This document shows positions 18,491 to 26,619 of a DNA stretch of 64,000 nt, piece by piece. Position 1 is the stretch's first letter. Every line of letters begins with the position of its first letter. The stretch spans positions 37,676 through 101,675 of the forward strand of contig JAPONQ010000014.1 in the NCBI GenBank assembly GCA_026713865.1, read 5' to 3'. The stretch comes from Chloroflexota bacterium (GTDB lineage Bacteria; Chloroflexota; Dehalococcoidia; UBA2979). The notes beneath the pieces are model-generated. The model was given only the letters and a program-made list of their open reading frames with translations, was not told where the DNA came from and ran no database searches. The position numbers and the translations under genes are program-made.

Positions 18491-18518
18491 GGCTCCCCGC
18501 GCATCGAGGAGGGGAGCC
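18491..18518 (+). promoter_or_regulatory. hairpin between the Lon-like gene and the HAD gene, covering the ribosome site
   Basis: Perfect 8-bp arms GGCTCCCC and GGGGAGCC are separated by 12 bases. The purine-rich ribosome site of the next gene (GAGGAGGGG) lies in the loop and the 3' arm. The hairpin could end the Lon-like transcript or mask translation initiation of the gene at 18525. No T-tract follows. Confidence 0.5.
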
Positions 18519-18524
18519 GCGCCG

Positions 18525-19139
18525 GTGAGCGCCGAGGGCCCCCGGAGACGTCCCCTGCTCACCCTCGACCTCGACGGCGTAATCTGCCGCCCGCCCTTCG
18601 GCGTGAACGTCGGGATCCAGCGGAGCTTCCTCGATCCGGCGCGGGAGCCCGCGCGGGCGCGCGTTCCCCCGCGCTGGCTCTCCGCGCTCGTCGATCCGGC
18701 GCGCTTCGAGCTCCGCCGACCGCTTCCCGGAATCCGCCGGGCGCTCGCCCAGCTCGCGCGCGAGCGCCGCCTCGTGGTGCTGACGGGGAGGCGCAGCTCG
18801 CCGGCGCGCTGGCTCGCCCGCCACGGCCTGGCCGGACTCGCGGAGGCCGTCGTGTGGAACGAGGGTCCGCTGTCGAGCCCCCACTACAAGCTGCGGGCCG
18901 TCGAGGATCTCGGGGCGGCCGAGCACGTCGACGACGACCCGCGAACCGCGCAGCTCCTCGCCGAGCGTGCGCGTTGCCGCGTCTTCCTGCGGGACTGGCC
19001 CCGCAACCGGTCCCTCCCCTACGCGCCGGGGGTCACGCGCATCTCGGACCTCGACGAGCTCGCCCGGCGCCTGCGCGGATCCCCGGCGGACGGGCCCGGC
19101 CGGGGCGCACCCGGCGATCCCCCGGGAGGCACCCCATAG
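18525..19139 (+). CDS. HAD-like phosphatase
   Basis: 204 residues with the haloacid dehalogenase nucleophile motif near the N-terminus (LLTLDLDGVICRPP: Asp-x-Asp-Gly). Motif II is LVVLTGRRSSPA, and the acidic motif IV is EHVDDDPRTAQLLAE. The short cap suggests a 5'-nucleotidase or phosphatase-like member. The substrate is unknown. The GTG start lies 8 bases after GGGGAG, which is inside the hairpin arm. Its stop codon overlaps the proposed start of the MFS gene (ATAG), so the two are probably coupled. Confidence 0.75.
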   Translation: MSAEGPRRRPLLTLDLDGVICRPPFGVNVGIQRSFLDPAREPARARVPPRWLSALVDPARFELRRPLPGIRRALAQLARERRLVVLTGRRSSPARWLARHGLAGLAEAVVWNEGPLSSPHYKLRAVEDLGAAEHVDDDPRTAQLLAERARCRVFLRDWPRNRSLPYAPGVTRISDLDELARRLRGSPADGPGRGAPGDPPGGTP

Positions 19140-20476
19140 AGTCGCGGCAGGGCGGCTCCGCGGGGCGGAGCGACGAGCCCCCTACCCGTGAGCGCCCGGA
19201 GCGCGCCGGGACCTTCGCCTCGCTGCGGCTGCGGGACTTCCGCCTGCTGTGGGCGGGCCAGGTCAGCCATACCTGCGCGCTCTGGGCGGAGCAGATCGCG
19301 CGCCCCGTGCTCGTCTACGAGCTCACGGGATCGGCGGCACATCTCGGCGCCGTCGTCGCCATGCGGACCCTGCCGCAGCTCGGTCTCGGCGTCGTGGCCG
19401 GCGTGATCGCCGACCGCTACGACCGCCGTCGGGTGCTGATCGTGACCAAGATCGGTGCCCTCGCGATCGGGGTGGCGTTCGCGGCGCTGCTCGTCGCCGG
19501 GCAGCTCGAGCTGTGGCACATCTACCTCGCCTCGTTCGGCCGGGGAGCGCTCATGGCCTTCGACCAGCCGGCGCGCAACTCGCTGATCCCGAGCGTCGTG
19601 CCGGCGGCCTGGCTCATGAACGCGGTGGCGCTGATGGCGACCACGCAGAGCTCGATGCGCGTGGTGGGTGCGGCGGCGGCCGGCGTGGCCCTGGGAGTGA
19701 TCGGCACGGAGGGGACATTCGTGCTGATCCCCGTCATCTACGTCGGCTCGGTCACGGCCACGATCCTGATGCGGACGCCGGCTCAGCCGGCTCCGGCCGG
19801 GATCGGGATCTCCGCCCTGCGCGCCGACCTCGTGGAGGGCCTGCGCTTCGCGCGGTCGCACCGCGCGATTCGCGTGACGCTCCTGCTCTCGCTCCTCTTC
19901 TTCACACTCGGCGTTCCGTACCTGCAGGTCTTCTCCCCCCTCTTCGCGCTGGAGGTGCTCGACATGGGGAACACCGGCGTCGGCATCCTGCTCGCCGTGT
20001 CGGGGGTGGGGGCGCTCGTCGGCGCACTCATGGTCGCTTCCCAGCCCTCCACGCGGATCGGACTGATGCTCCCGCTGCTGCTCGTCGCCTTCGGCGTGGC
20101 GCTCGTCCTCTTTGCAGTGTCGGCATCGCTCCCGGCGCTCTGGGGGCGACGGTGGCTTGTGCTCCCGCTGGTCGCGATAGCCGCCGTCGGGATGCTCCAG
20201 ACGGCCTACTTCGCCTACGTGCAGACGATGCTGCTCGACGCGGCGCCGAACGAGCTGCGGGCACGCGTCTTCTCGCTGATTTCCCTCGATCGGGCCACGT
20301 CGACGGCGGGGGCTGCCGCCGCCGGACTGCTCGCCGAGGCCGCCGGGACGCAGCTCGCCCAGGCCGCCTACGGCGCCCTCCTGATCGTGGGCGGTGCCGC
20401 GACGCTGCTGCTCGCGCGGGAGTTCCTCGCCTACCGCATGGGCGGGGGCCCCCCGCCACGGCAGCCCTCGCGCTAG
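19136..20476 (+). CDS. MFS transporter with apparent ATA start
   Basis: About 446 residues with around 11-12 hydrophobic segments. It begins FASLRLRDFRLLWAGQVSHTCALWAEQIARPVLVYELTG, the opening of the enterobactin-exporter-like (EntS/MFS_3) group, here shown only as evidence of the N-terminal TM1. GVIADRYDRRRVLI is the MFS loop 2-3 motif. No ATG, GTG or TTG lies between the upstream stop and TM1. An ATA at 19136 overlaps the HAD stop (ATAG) and has GGGAGG six bases upstream, so it is taken as the start. The first canonical start (GTG 19307) would remove TM1. The substrate is unknown. Confidence 0.82.
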   Translation: MESRQGGSAGRSDEPPTRERPERAGTFASLRLRDFRLLWAGQVSHTCALWAEQIARPVLVYELTGSAAHLGAVVAMRTLPQLGLGVVAGVIADRYDRRRVLIVTKIGALAIGVAFAALLVAGQLELWHIYLASFGRGALMAFDQPARNSLIPSVVPAAWLMNAVALMATTQSSMRVVGAAAAGVALGVIGTEGTFVLIPVIYVGSVTATILMRTPAQPAPAGIGISALRADLVEGLRFARSHRAIRVTLLLSLLFFTLGVPYLQVFSPLFALEVLDMGNTGVGILLAVSGVGALVGALMVASQPSTRIGLMLPLLLVAFGVALVLFAVSASLPALWGRRWLVLPLVAIAAVGMLQTAYFAYVQTMLLDAAPNELRARVFSLISLDRATSTAGAAAAGLLAEAAGTQLAQAAYGALLIVGGAATLLLAREFLAYRMGGGPPPRQPSR

Positions 20477-21222
20477 AGCGGCGCGCCCAGGCGACGGAGC
20501 AGTGCACGGCAGGCCGCCGGCTCGCCCGCGGCGAACGGCGGGACGCCGATCTGCTGCGGCGAGAGCCGCAGCGGACGGCCGTCGAAGCCAAGCAGATCCC
20601 CGCCCACCGCGCGCAGGACCGCCGCTCCCCCGGCGACGTCCCACACCGAGCGCGGACCGGTCGAGAGGTAGACGTCCGCGCGGCCCTTGGAGACGTGAGC
20701 GAGCTTCACCGCCGCCGAGCCGCAGGGGTAGACCGGGAACGGGATCCGGTGGTGCAGCCGGCGCCACTCGTAGTCGTGTCGAGAGACCACCACGCGCTCC
20801 ACCGCGGAGCCGCCCGACAGACGATCGAGCGGCTCGCCGTCCAGCCACGCCGCGGATCCGGCCGCTGTTGAGCGAGCGGAGAGCAGACGCCGCTCGCCGG
20901 GAATGTAGATCGCGCCGAGCACGGGGCGGTCGTCCGCGAAGAGCGCGACAGAGACTCCGAACTCGGGGAGGCCGCGCAGGAACTCGCGCGTCCCGTCGAG
21001 CGGGTCCACCACCCACGTCGCCTCGCCGCGGACGAGCGGGGCGCGCTGGGAGGATTCCTCGGAGAGCCAGTGCGCACCGGGGTAGAGCGCCCCGAGCTCA
21101 CGCCGCAGGATCGCGTCGGCGGCGTAGTCGGCCTCGCTGACCGGGCCCTCCCCGCGCTTGTGACCGACGCGGATGCGGCGACGGGCCGCGACGCTCAGGA
21201 TCGCCTCCCCGGCGGTGCGCAC
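20473..21222 (-). CDS. inositol monophosphatase-family phosphatase (CysQ/IMPase-like)
   Basis: 249 residues. The lithium-sensitive phosphatase motifs are present: EESSQ for the first metal Glu, WVVDPLDGTREF (motif A) and SVWDVAGGAAVLRAVGG (motif B). Members act on inositol phosphates, 3'-phosphoadenosine 5'-phosphate or histidinol phosphate; the exact substrate cannot be read here. The GTG at 21222 is the first standard start, but the conserved N-terminal helix (LEEIRSGLEAAV) continues upstream in frame without a canonical start codon, so the true start may be earlier. Its end overlaps the convergent MFS gene by four bases. Confidence 0.85.
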   Translation of the reverse strand: MRTAGEAILSVAARRRIRVGHKRGEGPVSEADYAADAILRRELGALYPGAHWLSEESSQRAPLVRGEATWVVDPLDGTREFLRGLPEFGVSVALFADDRPVLGAIYIPGERRLLSARSTAAGSAAWLDGEPLDRLSGGSAVERVVVSRHDYEWRRLHHRIPFPVYPCGSAAVKLAHVSKGRADVYLSTGPRSVWDVAGGAAVLRAVGGDLLGFDGRPLRLSPQQIGVPPFAAGEPAACRALLRRLGAPL

Positions 21223-21397
21223 GGCCGCCTCCAGCCCGGAGCGGATCTCCTCGAGCCGATCGAGGGAGAGCGAAGCGCCCGCAGGCCCGGCCGCATCGCG
21301 ACGCGGGAGCGGTGGGCCGCCGCCGTTGCCTGCCGGCCGGTCCGCGCTCGTGTTCGCCTCCTCCGGGGGGCAGCGGTCGCCGCCACGACGCCCGATG

Positions 21398-21403
21398 CTA
21401 CAC
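21398..21403 (+). promoter_or_regulatory. -10 hexamer TACACT before glcD
   Basis: TACACT ends 10 bases before the glcD ATG, with no ribosome site between them. This fits a leaderless or near-leaderless transcript. No -35 hexamer is recognisable upstream. Confidence 0.4.
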
Positions 21404-21413
21404 TCGCTCGGCG

Positions 21414-22955
21414 ATGCACGTGAACGCGCCCACCGCTGCGCTCGCAGAGGCCGCCTCGCCCGGCAACGAGCCCTCCAACCCTCTCCGCACCGACCCGGCG
21501 CTGCGCGCCGCGCTGGCCCGCGAGCTGCGGGCGATCGTGGACATCCCGAACGTGATCGACGCCCCCGAGGAGCTCCTCGTCTACGAGTACGACGCGACGA
21601 TCGAGCGGGCGAGACCCGATCTGGTTGTGCTGCCGGCCAGCACCGACGAGGCGGCCGCCACGCTCGCCGCCTGCGCGCGGGTCGGCGTACCCGTCGTTCC
21701 CCGCGGTTCGGGCACGGGGTTCGCCGGGGGCGCGCTTCCCGTCGCCGGAGGCGTCGTCGTGGCGACGGCTCGCATGACCCGCATCCGCGAGCTCGATGCG
21801 GAGGAGCGGATCGCGGTCGTCGAGCCGGGCGTCATCAACCTCGCGCTGCAGCAGGCCGCCGCACGGCACGGGCTGCGCTACGCCCCCGATCCCTCCTCGC
21901 AGCGCATCTGCACCATCGGCGGCAACGTCGGCACCAACGCCGGCGGCCCGCACACGCTCGCGCACGGGAGCACGGTGAACCACGTGCTCGCCGTCGAGTT
22001 TGTCCTCCCCGACGGTCGGGTGACCTGGCTGGGGGGGCGCCAGCTCGATGCACCGGGCGTCGACCTCCGCGCGCTCGTCGTCGGATCGGAGGGAACGCTC
22101 GGCCTCGTGACGGCGATCTGCGTGCGGCTGCTGCCGTTGCCCGAGGCGGTCCGCACGATGCTCGCCGTCTTCGACACCGTCGAGGGCGCCTCGGGGGCCG
22201 TCTCGGCCATCGTCGAGCGCGGCGTGATCCCGGTCGCGCTCGAGATGCTCGACGCCGAGACCATACGCGCCGTCGAGTCGCAGGCACGGCTCGGCTACCC
22301 GCTCGATGCCGGCGCCGTCCTGCTGGCCGAGGTCGAGGGGCTCGCCGAACAGGTGGAGGAGGACGCCGCCACCGTGCTCGCCGCGCTCACGGAGAGCGGG
22401 GCGCGGACGGTGCGCTCCGCCGACGAGGAGGCCGAGAGGGAGCGGCTCTGGGAGGGGCGGAAAGCGGGAATCGGGGCGCTCGGCGCCATCTCGCCGAACT
22501 TCTACCTGCTCGACGGCGTAGTGCCGCGGACGAAGCTCCCGGCCGTGATGCGGGAGGTCATGGCGCTCTCGGAGGCATACGGCTTCCGCTGCGCCAACAT
22601 CTTCCACGCCGGAGACGGCAATCTGCACCCGAACATCATGTTCGACGAGCTCGAGCCCGGCTCCTCCTCGCGCGTGCTGGAGCTCGGCGGCGAGATCCTG
22701 CGGCTCTGCGTGGAGGCGGGCGGATCGATCACCGGCGAGCACGGCGTCGGCCTGGAGAAGCGCTCCTACATCGAGTGGATCTTCGACCCTCCCGATCTCG
22801 ACGCGATGACGCGGGTGCGGGACGCCTTCGGGGGATCCGGCCGGTTCAACCCGTGCAAGGTGCTGCCGGTCTCCCACGGCTGCGCGCAGGGGCACGCCGC
22901 CGAGGCCGGGCAGGCGGCCCTCCGCCTCGCGCGGGCCCCGGGCGTCTACCTCTAG
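21414..22955 (+). CDS. glcD: glycolate oxidase FAD subunit GlcD
   Basis: 513-residue FAD-linked oxidase (PCMH fold). The FAD-binding loop is VVPRGSGTGFAGGALP; GGNVGTNAGGPHTLAHG and VVGSEGTLGLVT are the conserved glycolate oxidase/D-lactate dehydrogenase blocks. The C-terminal domain has NIFHAGDGNLHPNI, GEHGVGLEKR and FNPCKVLP. With GlcE and GlcF next to it, it forms the membrane-associated complex oxidising glycolate to glyoxylate, passing electrons to quinone. A D-lactate substrate is possible. It starts the three-gene cluster; the ATG lies just after a TACACT. Confidence 0.93.
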   Translation: MHVNAPTAALAEAASPGNEPSNPLRTDPALRAALARELRAIVDIPNVIDAPEELLVYEYDATIERARPDLVVLPASTDEAAATLAACARVGVPVVPRGSGTGFAGGALPVAGGVVVATARMTRIRELDAEERIAVVEPGVINLALQQAAARHGLRYAPDPSSQRICTIGGNVGTNAGGPHTLAHGSTVNHVLAVEFVLPDGRVTWLGGRQLDAPGVDLRALVVGSEGTLGLVTAICVRLLPLPEAVRTMLAVFDTVEGASGAVSAIVERGVIPVALEMLDAETIRAVESQARLGYPLDAGAVLLAEVEGLAEQVEEDAATVLAALTESGARTVRSADEEAERERLWEGRKAGIGALGAISPNFYLLDGVVPRTKLPAVMREVMALSEAYGFRCANIFHAGDGNLHPNIMFDELEPGSSSRVLELGGEILRLCVEAGGSITGEHGVGLEKRSYIEWIFDPPDLDAMTRVRDAFGGSGRFNPCKVLPVSHGCAQGHAAEAGQAALRLARAPGVYL

Positions 22956-22956
22956 C

Positions 22957-24327
22957 GTGACCACAGACGGCGCCCGGGTGGCCCGGGAGGCCGCGGGGAC
23001 GGCCGCCGACGCGCTCGGCGTGCTCCGCGATGCGCTCCCGGAGGGGCGCGAGCGGGACCCCCGGGGCTACCCCGTCGAGGGGCGGCGGCCGGCCGTCGCG
23101 CTGGCGCCTCACACGCGGGAGGAGGTCGCGGCGGGGCTCGCCGCGGCCGCACGCGGGGGACTCGCCGTCGTGCCGCAGGCGGGCCGGACGGCGCTCGCGG
23201 CCGGCGGCCCGCTCCAGCGCTACGACGTGGCGCTCGACCTCCGGGAACTCGACCGGGTCGTGGAGCACGAGCCGGCCGATCTCACGATCACGGTCGAGGC
23301 CGGTCTCGGGCTGGGCGCCCTCGCCGATCTGCTTCGCCCGCATCGGCAGCAACTCCCCCTCGACCCGCCGGGGGGCGACGGGGTCTCGGTCGGGGGCATG
23401 CTGGCGAGCGCCCGGCCGGGCAGCTGGCGCGGCCTGCTGCCGGGCGCGGGCGACCTGCTGCTCGGGGCCACGGTGGCGCTTCCCGACGGAGCCCTCGCCC
23501 GCTCCGGCGGGCGCGTGGTGAAGAACGTCGCCGGCTACGATCTCCATCGCCTCCACACGGGCGCGCTCGGCGCCTTCGGCGTGATCGTCGAGGCGTCGTT
23601 CAAGCTCGTCCCGCTGCCGCAGGCCACCGCCACCGTCGTCTGCCGCTGCCAGCATCTTCCGCAGGCCGACGGGCTCGCGCGGACACTCCGCCACACGCCG
23701 CTCGCGGCACGGGGGCTGGCGCTGGTGGGTGCCCGCGCGGCCGCCGCGTCGGGTCTCGGCCCGGCACCGCACGTGATCGTCGGCCTCGCGGGCGCCGCGG
23801 CCGCCCTGGACCGCTCCGTCCGGGAGGTGCGGCTCTGCTGCCGCTCGGCCCACGTCCCGCACGCGGACGTGCGCGACGGCGACGAGGGCTGGGGGCGGTT
23901 GCGCGCGCTCGCCGCAGGCGCCGGATCGGAGATCGACGGAGGCGACGGCACGCCCCTCGTCGTGCGCGGATCCCTGCCCGTCGCCGCTCTCGCCGCTGTG
24001 CTCGAGGAGGCGGAGGAGGCGGGCTTCGCCGCCTGGGCGCACCTCGCCGCAGGATCGCTGCTGGCGGTCGCTCCCCCGTCGGGGGAGGCGGGGGACCGCG
24101 AACGGGTCGCTCTCCTCCGGGAGCGCTGCGAGGCGGCCGGCGGCGCGCTCGCGATCGAGTCCGGACCGGCGGCGCTGCGGGCCGCACTCGACCCGACGGC
24201 GCGCGCGCCGGACGAGGTCGCGCTCGACATCGCCCGGGAGCGGCGCAGCCGCTTCGATCCGCTCCGGACGGTGAATCCGGGGCGCTGGCCCCGCCTCGAT
24301 GACCCCGGCGAGCGGGGTGCCCCGTGA
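22957..24327 (+). CDS. glcE: glycolate oxidase FAD-binding subunit GlcE
   Basis: 456-residue FAD-binding protein of the GlcE type, shorter in its catalytic part than GlcD. It has VVPQAGRTALAAGGPL at the FAD loop position, LTITVEAGLGLGALADLL, and GGRVVKNVAGYDLHRLHTGALGAFGVI, which is a GlcE hallmark. The GTG start is one base after the glcD stop. The stop overlaps the glcF GTG (GTGA). The C-terminal part is Ala-rich and less conserved. It acts as a non-catalytic or auxiliary flavoprotein in the glycolate oxidase complex. Confidence 0.9.
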   Translation: MTTDGARVAREAAGTAADALGVLRDALPEGRERDPRGYPVEGRRPAVALAPHTREEVAAGLAAAARGGLAVVPQAGRTALAAGGPLQRYDVALDLRELDRVVEHEPADLTITVEAGLGLGALADLLRPHRQQLPLDPPGGDGVSVGGMLASARPGSWRGLLPGAGDLLLGATVALPDGALARSGGRVVKNVAGYDLHRLHTGALGAFGVIVEASFKLVPLPQATATVVCRCQHLPQADGLARTLRHTPLAARGLALVGARAAAASGLGPAPHVIVGLAGAAAALDRSVREVRLCCRSAHVPHADVRDGDEGWGRLRALAAGAGSEIDGGDGTPLVVRGSLPVAALAAVLEEAEEAGFAAWAHLAAGSLLAVAPPSGEAGDRERVALLRERCEAAGGALAIESGPAALRAALDPTARAPDEVALDIARERRSRFDPLRTVNPGRWPRLDDPGERGAP

Positions 24328-25700
24328 CGGCCGGGGCGGGGCGCGCACCGCTCACCGGCCACGAGCACCGGGCAGCGCCGGGCACGCCGGCCTGGGCCGG
24401 CGCGGATGCTCCATCGCTCGAAGACCTCCGCAACTGCATCCACTGCGGCTTCTGCCTCCCCGCCTGTCCCACCTACGCCGCGACCGGGCAGGAGCTGGAG
24501 TCGCCCCGCGGGCGGCTGCATTTGATCCGGGCCGTGGTGGAGGGGCGGGCGCAGCCGACCGCGGCGCTGCTCGGGCACCTCGACCTCTGCCTGCAGTGCC
24601 GGGCCTGCGAGACCGCCTGCCCCTCCGGGGTTCCGTACGGGCGGATCATGGAGGATGCGCGCGCCTCGGTGCTCGCTGCGCCGGCGGAAGGGTCCCGCCC
24701 CCCGCGCCGCCCGCTCGCGTGGCGGCTGCGTGCGCTGGTCCTGCGAGAGGTCGTGTCGCGTCCGCGCGCGCTGCGCTTCCTCACCTCGCTCGTTCGGCTC
24801 TACGGCCGCTCGGGGCTGCAGCGCCTCGTGCGCGGCCCGCTCGCCCGCGCGCTTCCCGCGCGGCTGCGCTGGCGCGAGGGACAGCTGCCCGATCGCTGGC
24901 CGGCGCCGTTTCGCGCGTCGGGCCGCCTCACCCGGCCGGCGGAGCCGGGCGGCCGCGCCGCCCTGCTCACGGGCTGCATCCACGGCGAGCTCTTTCCCGA
25001 GACGCACGAGGCGACCGTCCGCGTGCTGGCGAGGCTCGGCGTCGAGCTCGTGGCGCCCGCCGCACAGCGCTGCTGCGGAGCGCTCCACGCGCATGCCGGC
25101 GACGCCGAGCAGGCCCGCTCGCTCGCCCGGGCGAACATCGCGGCGTTCGAGGAGGCCGGCGTGGAGGAGATCGTCGTCAACGCCGCCGGCTGCGGCGCCG
25201 CGATGAAGGAGTACGGCCGGCTGCTGCGCCACGACCCCGCATGGGCGGAGCGCGCCGAGCGCTTCGCCGGGCGTGTTCGCGACGTGCTCGAGTTCGTCGC
25301 GGCGCGGCCCTTCGCCGAGGCGGGGCTCGGCCGCGTCGAGCGCAGCGTGACGCTGCAGGAGGCGTGCCACCTCGCGCACGGGCAGCGGATCCACGAAGCG
25401 CCGCGCACGATCCTGCGCGCGATCCCGGGCATGCAGCTGGTGGAGATGGCGACGCCCGATCGCTGCTGCGGGTCCGCGGGCATCTACTCGGCGGTGCAGC
25501 CCGAGATGTCCGCTCGCGTGCTCGAGACCAAGATGGGCGACATCGCCGGCACCGGCGCCTCCGTCGTCGCCACGGCGAACCCCGGCTGCACGCTCCAGCT
25601 CCGGGCCGGGATCCGCCGCCGCGGCCTCGAGGCCGAGGCCCGCCACGTCATCGAGATCCTCGACGAGGCGTACCGCGCCGGAGCCCCCCGCCGGCCGTAG
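24324..25700 (+). CDS. glcF: glycolate oxidase iron-sulfur subunit GlcF
   Basis: 458 residues. Two 4Fe-4S motifs lie in the N-terminal third: Cys38, 41, 44, 48 (CIHCGFCLPACP) and Cys89, 92, 95, 99 (CLQCRACETACP). Two CCG domains follow, QRCCGALHAHAGD and DRCCGSAGIY, typical of GlcF and heterodisulfide-reductase-like proteins. It transfers electrons from the flavin subunits to the menaquinone pool. Translation is coupled to glcE through the GTGA overlap. It is a client of the Fe-S assembly systems located further along this window. Confidence 0.94.
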   Translation: MTAGAGRAPLTGHEHRAAPGTPAWAGADAPSLEDLRNCIHCGFCLPACPTYAATGQELESPRGRLHLIRAVVEGRAQPTAALLGHLDLCLQCRACETACPSGVPYGRIMEDARASVLAAPAEGSRPPRRPLAWRLRALVLREVVSRPRALRFLTSLVRLYGRSGLQRLVRGPLARALPARLRWREGQLPDRWPAPFRASGRLTRPAEPGGRAALLTGCIHGELFPETHEATVRVLARLGVELVAPAAQRCCGALHAHAGDAEQARSLARANIAAFEEAGVEEIVVNAAGCGAAMKEYGRLLRHDPAWAERAERFAGRVRDVLEFVAARPFAEAGLGRVERSVTLQEACHLAHGQRIHEAPRTILRAIPGMQLVEMATPDRCCGSAGIYSAVQPEMSARVLETKMGDIAGTGASVVATANPGCTLQLRAGIRRRGLEAEARHVIEILDEAYRAGAPRRP

Positions 25701-25724
25701 CGGGCCCGGGCGGCCGGGGGCCCG
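25701..25724. terminator. hairpin after glcF, between convergent genes
   Basis: Perfect 7-bp arms CGGGCCC and GGGCCCG with a 10-base loop begin immediately after the glcF stop. The gap to the convergent PhzF-family gene is 75 bp, so the hairpin may serve both strands. It lacks a T-tract. Confidence 0.45.
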
Positions 25725-25775
25725 TCGACGTCGAGCCGGCGCGGACCCGCGCCCGGCTCCGCTGCTCTCCGCCCC

Positions 25776-26561
25776 TCAGGCCAGCTCCGCCCGGAAGACG
25801 GTGATCGCCTGTCCCCGCAACCGTACGCGCGCGCCGGCGACGTGGACCCGCACGACGCCGCCGCGGGCGGAGGCCTGATAGGCCGTGAACTCCTCGCGTC
25901 CCGTCCGCGTGAGCCAGTACGGCCCGAGACAGCAGTGCGCCGACCCGGTCACGGGATCCTCGTCCACGCCCGTCGCCGGAGCGAAGAACCGCGAGACGAA
26001 GTCGTAGCCCGGCACCGCGCTGCTCGCGGTCACGATCACGCCGCGCGTGTCGACCGCCCGCATCCGGTGCAGATCCGGACTGAGCGCGCGCACAGCCTCC
26101 TCGGTTTCGAGCTCCGCCAGGTAGTCGAAGCGCCCGCGTCCGAGGTAGCGACACTCCACGCCGAGCGCCTCCAGCAGATCCGGCGGCGGCGGTGCCGGAC
26201 GGGGCGGGTCGGACGGGAAGTCGAGCTCGATCCAGCCGTCGCGGAGGCTCGCGGTGAGCAGTCCCGAGCGCGTGTGGAACCGGATCTCGTCGGCGGGGTC
26301 CGAGACTCCCTGTTCCCAGAGAACGTGAGCGGCCGCCAGCGTCGCATGCCCGCACAGGTCGACCTCCACGGCCGGCGTGAACCACCGGAGACCGAAAGCC
26401 CCGTCGGGTCGAGGCTCGACGAACGCCGTCTCCGACAGGTTCATCTCGCGTGCGAGCGATTGCATCCAGGTCTCAGACGGGGTCCCGGCGAGCAGGCACA
26501 CCGCCGCCGGGTTGCCGCCGAACACCCGGTCCGTGAAGGCATCGACCTGCGTGATCAGCAC
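25776..26561 (-). CDS. PhzF family phenazine-biosynthesis-like isomerase
   Basis: 261-residue PhzF-fold protein. The family opening VDAFTDRVFGGNPAAVCLL, the catalytic-Glu segment NLSETAFVEP, WFTPAVEVDLCGHATLAAAHVLWE and the late DEDPVTGSAHCCLGPYW are all present in the usual order. Members are isomerases or epimerases of unknown natural substrate outside phenazine producers. No phenazine genes are nearby, so only the family is asserted. The GTG at 26561 gives the standard length; a longer frame upstream is low-complexity. It is transcribed towards glcF. Confidence 0.88.
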   Translation of the reverse strand: MLITQVDAFTDRVFGGNPAAVCLLAGTPSETWMQSLAREMNLSETAFVEPRPDGAFGLRWFTPAVEVDLCGHATLAAAHVLWEQGVSDPADEIRFHTRSGLLTASLRDGWIELDFPSDPPRPAPPPPDLLEALGVECRYLGRGRFDYLAELETEEAVRALSPDLHRMRAVDTRGVIVTASSAVPGYDFVSRFFAPATGVDEDPVTGSAHCCLGPYWLTRTGREEFTAYQASARGGVVRVHVAGARVRLRGQAITVFRAELA

Positions 26562-26619
26562 GTCGCAAGCATAGTCGAGTCGAGGCGGGTGGCGACCGGC
26601 AGGCGCCCGCGACGGGCCT

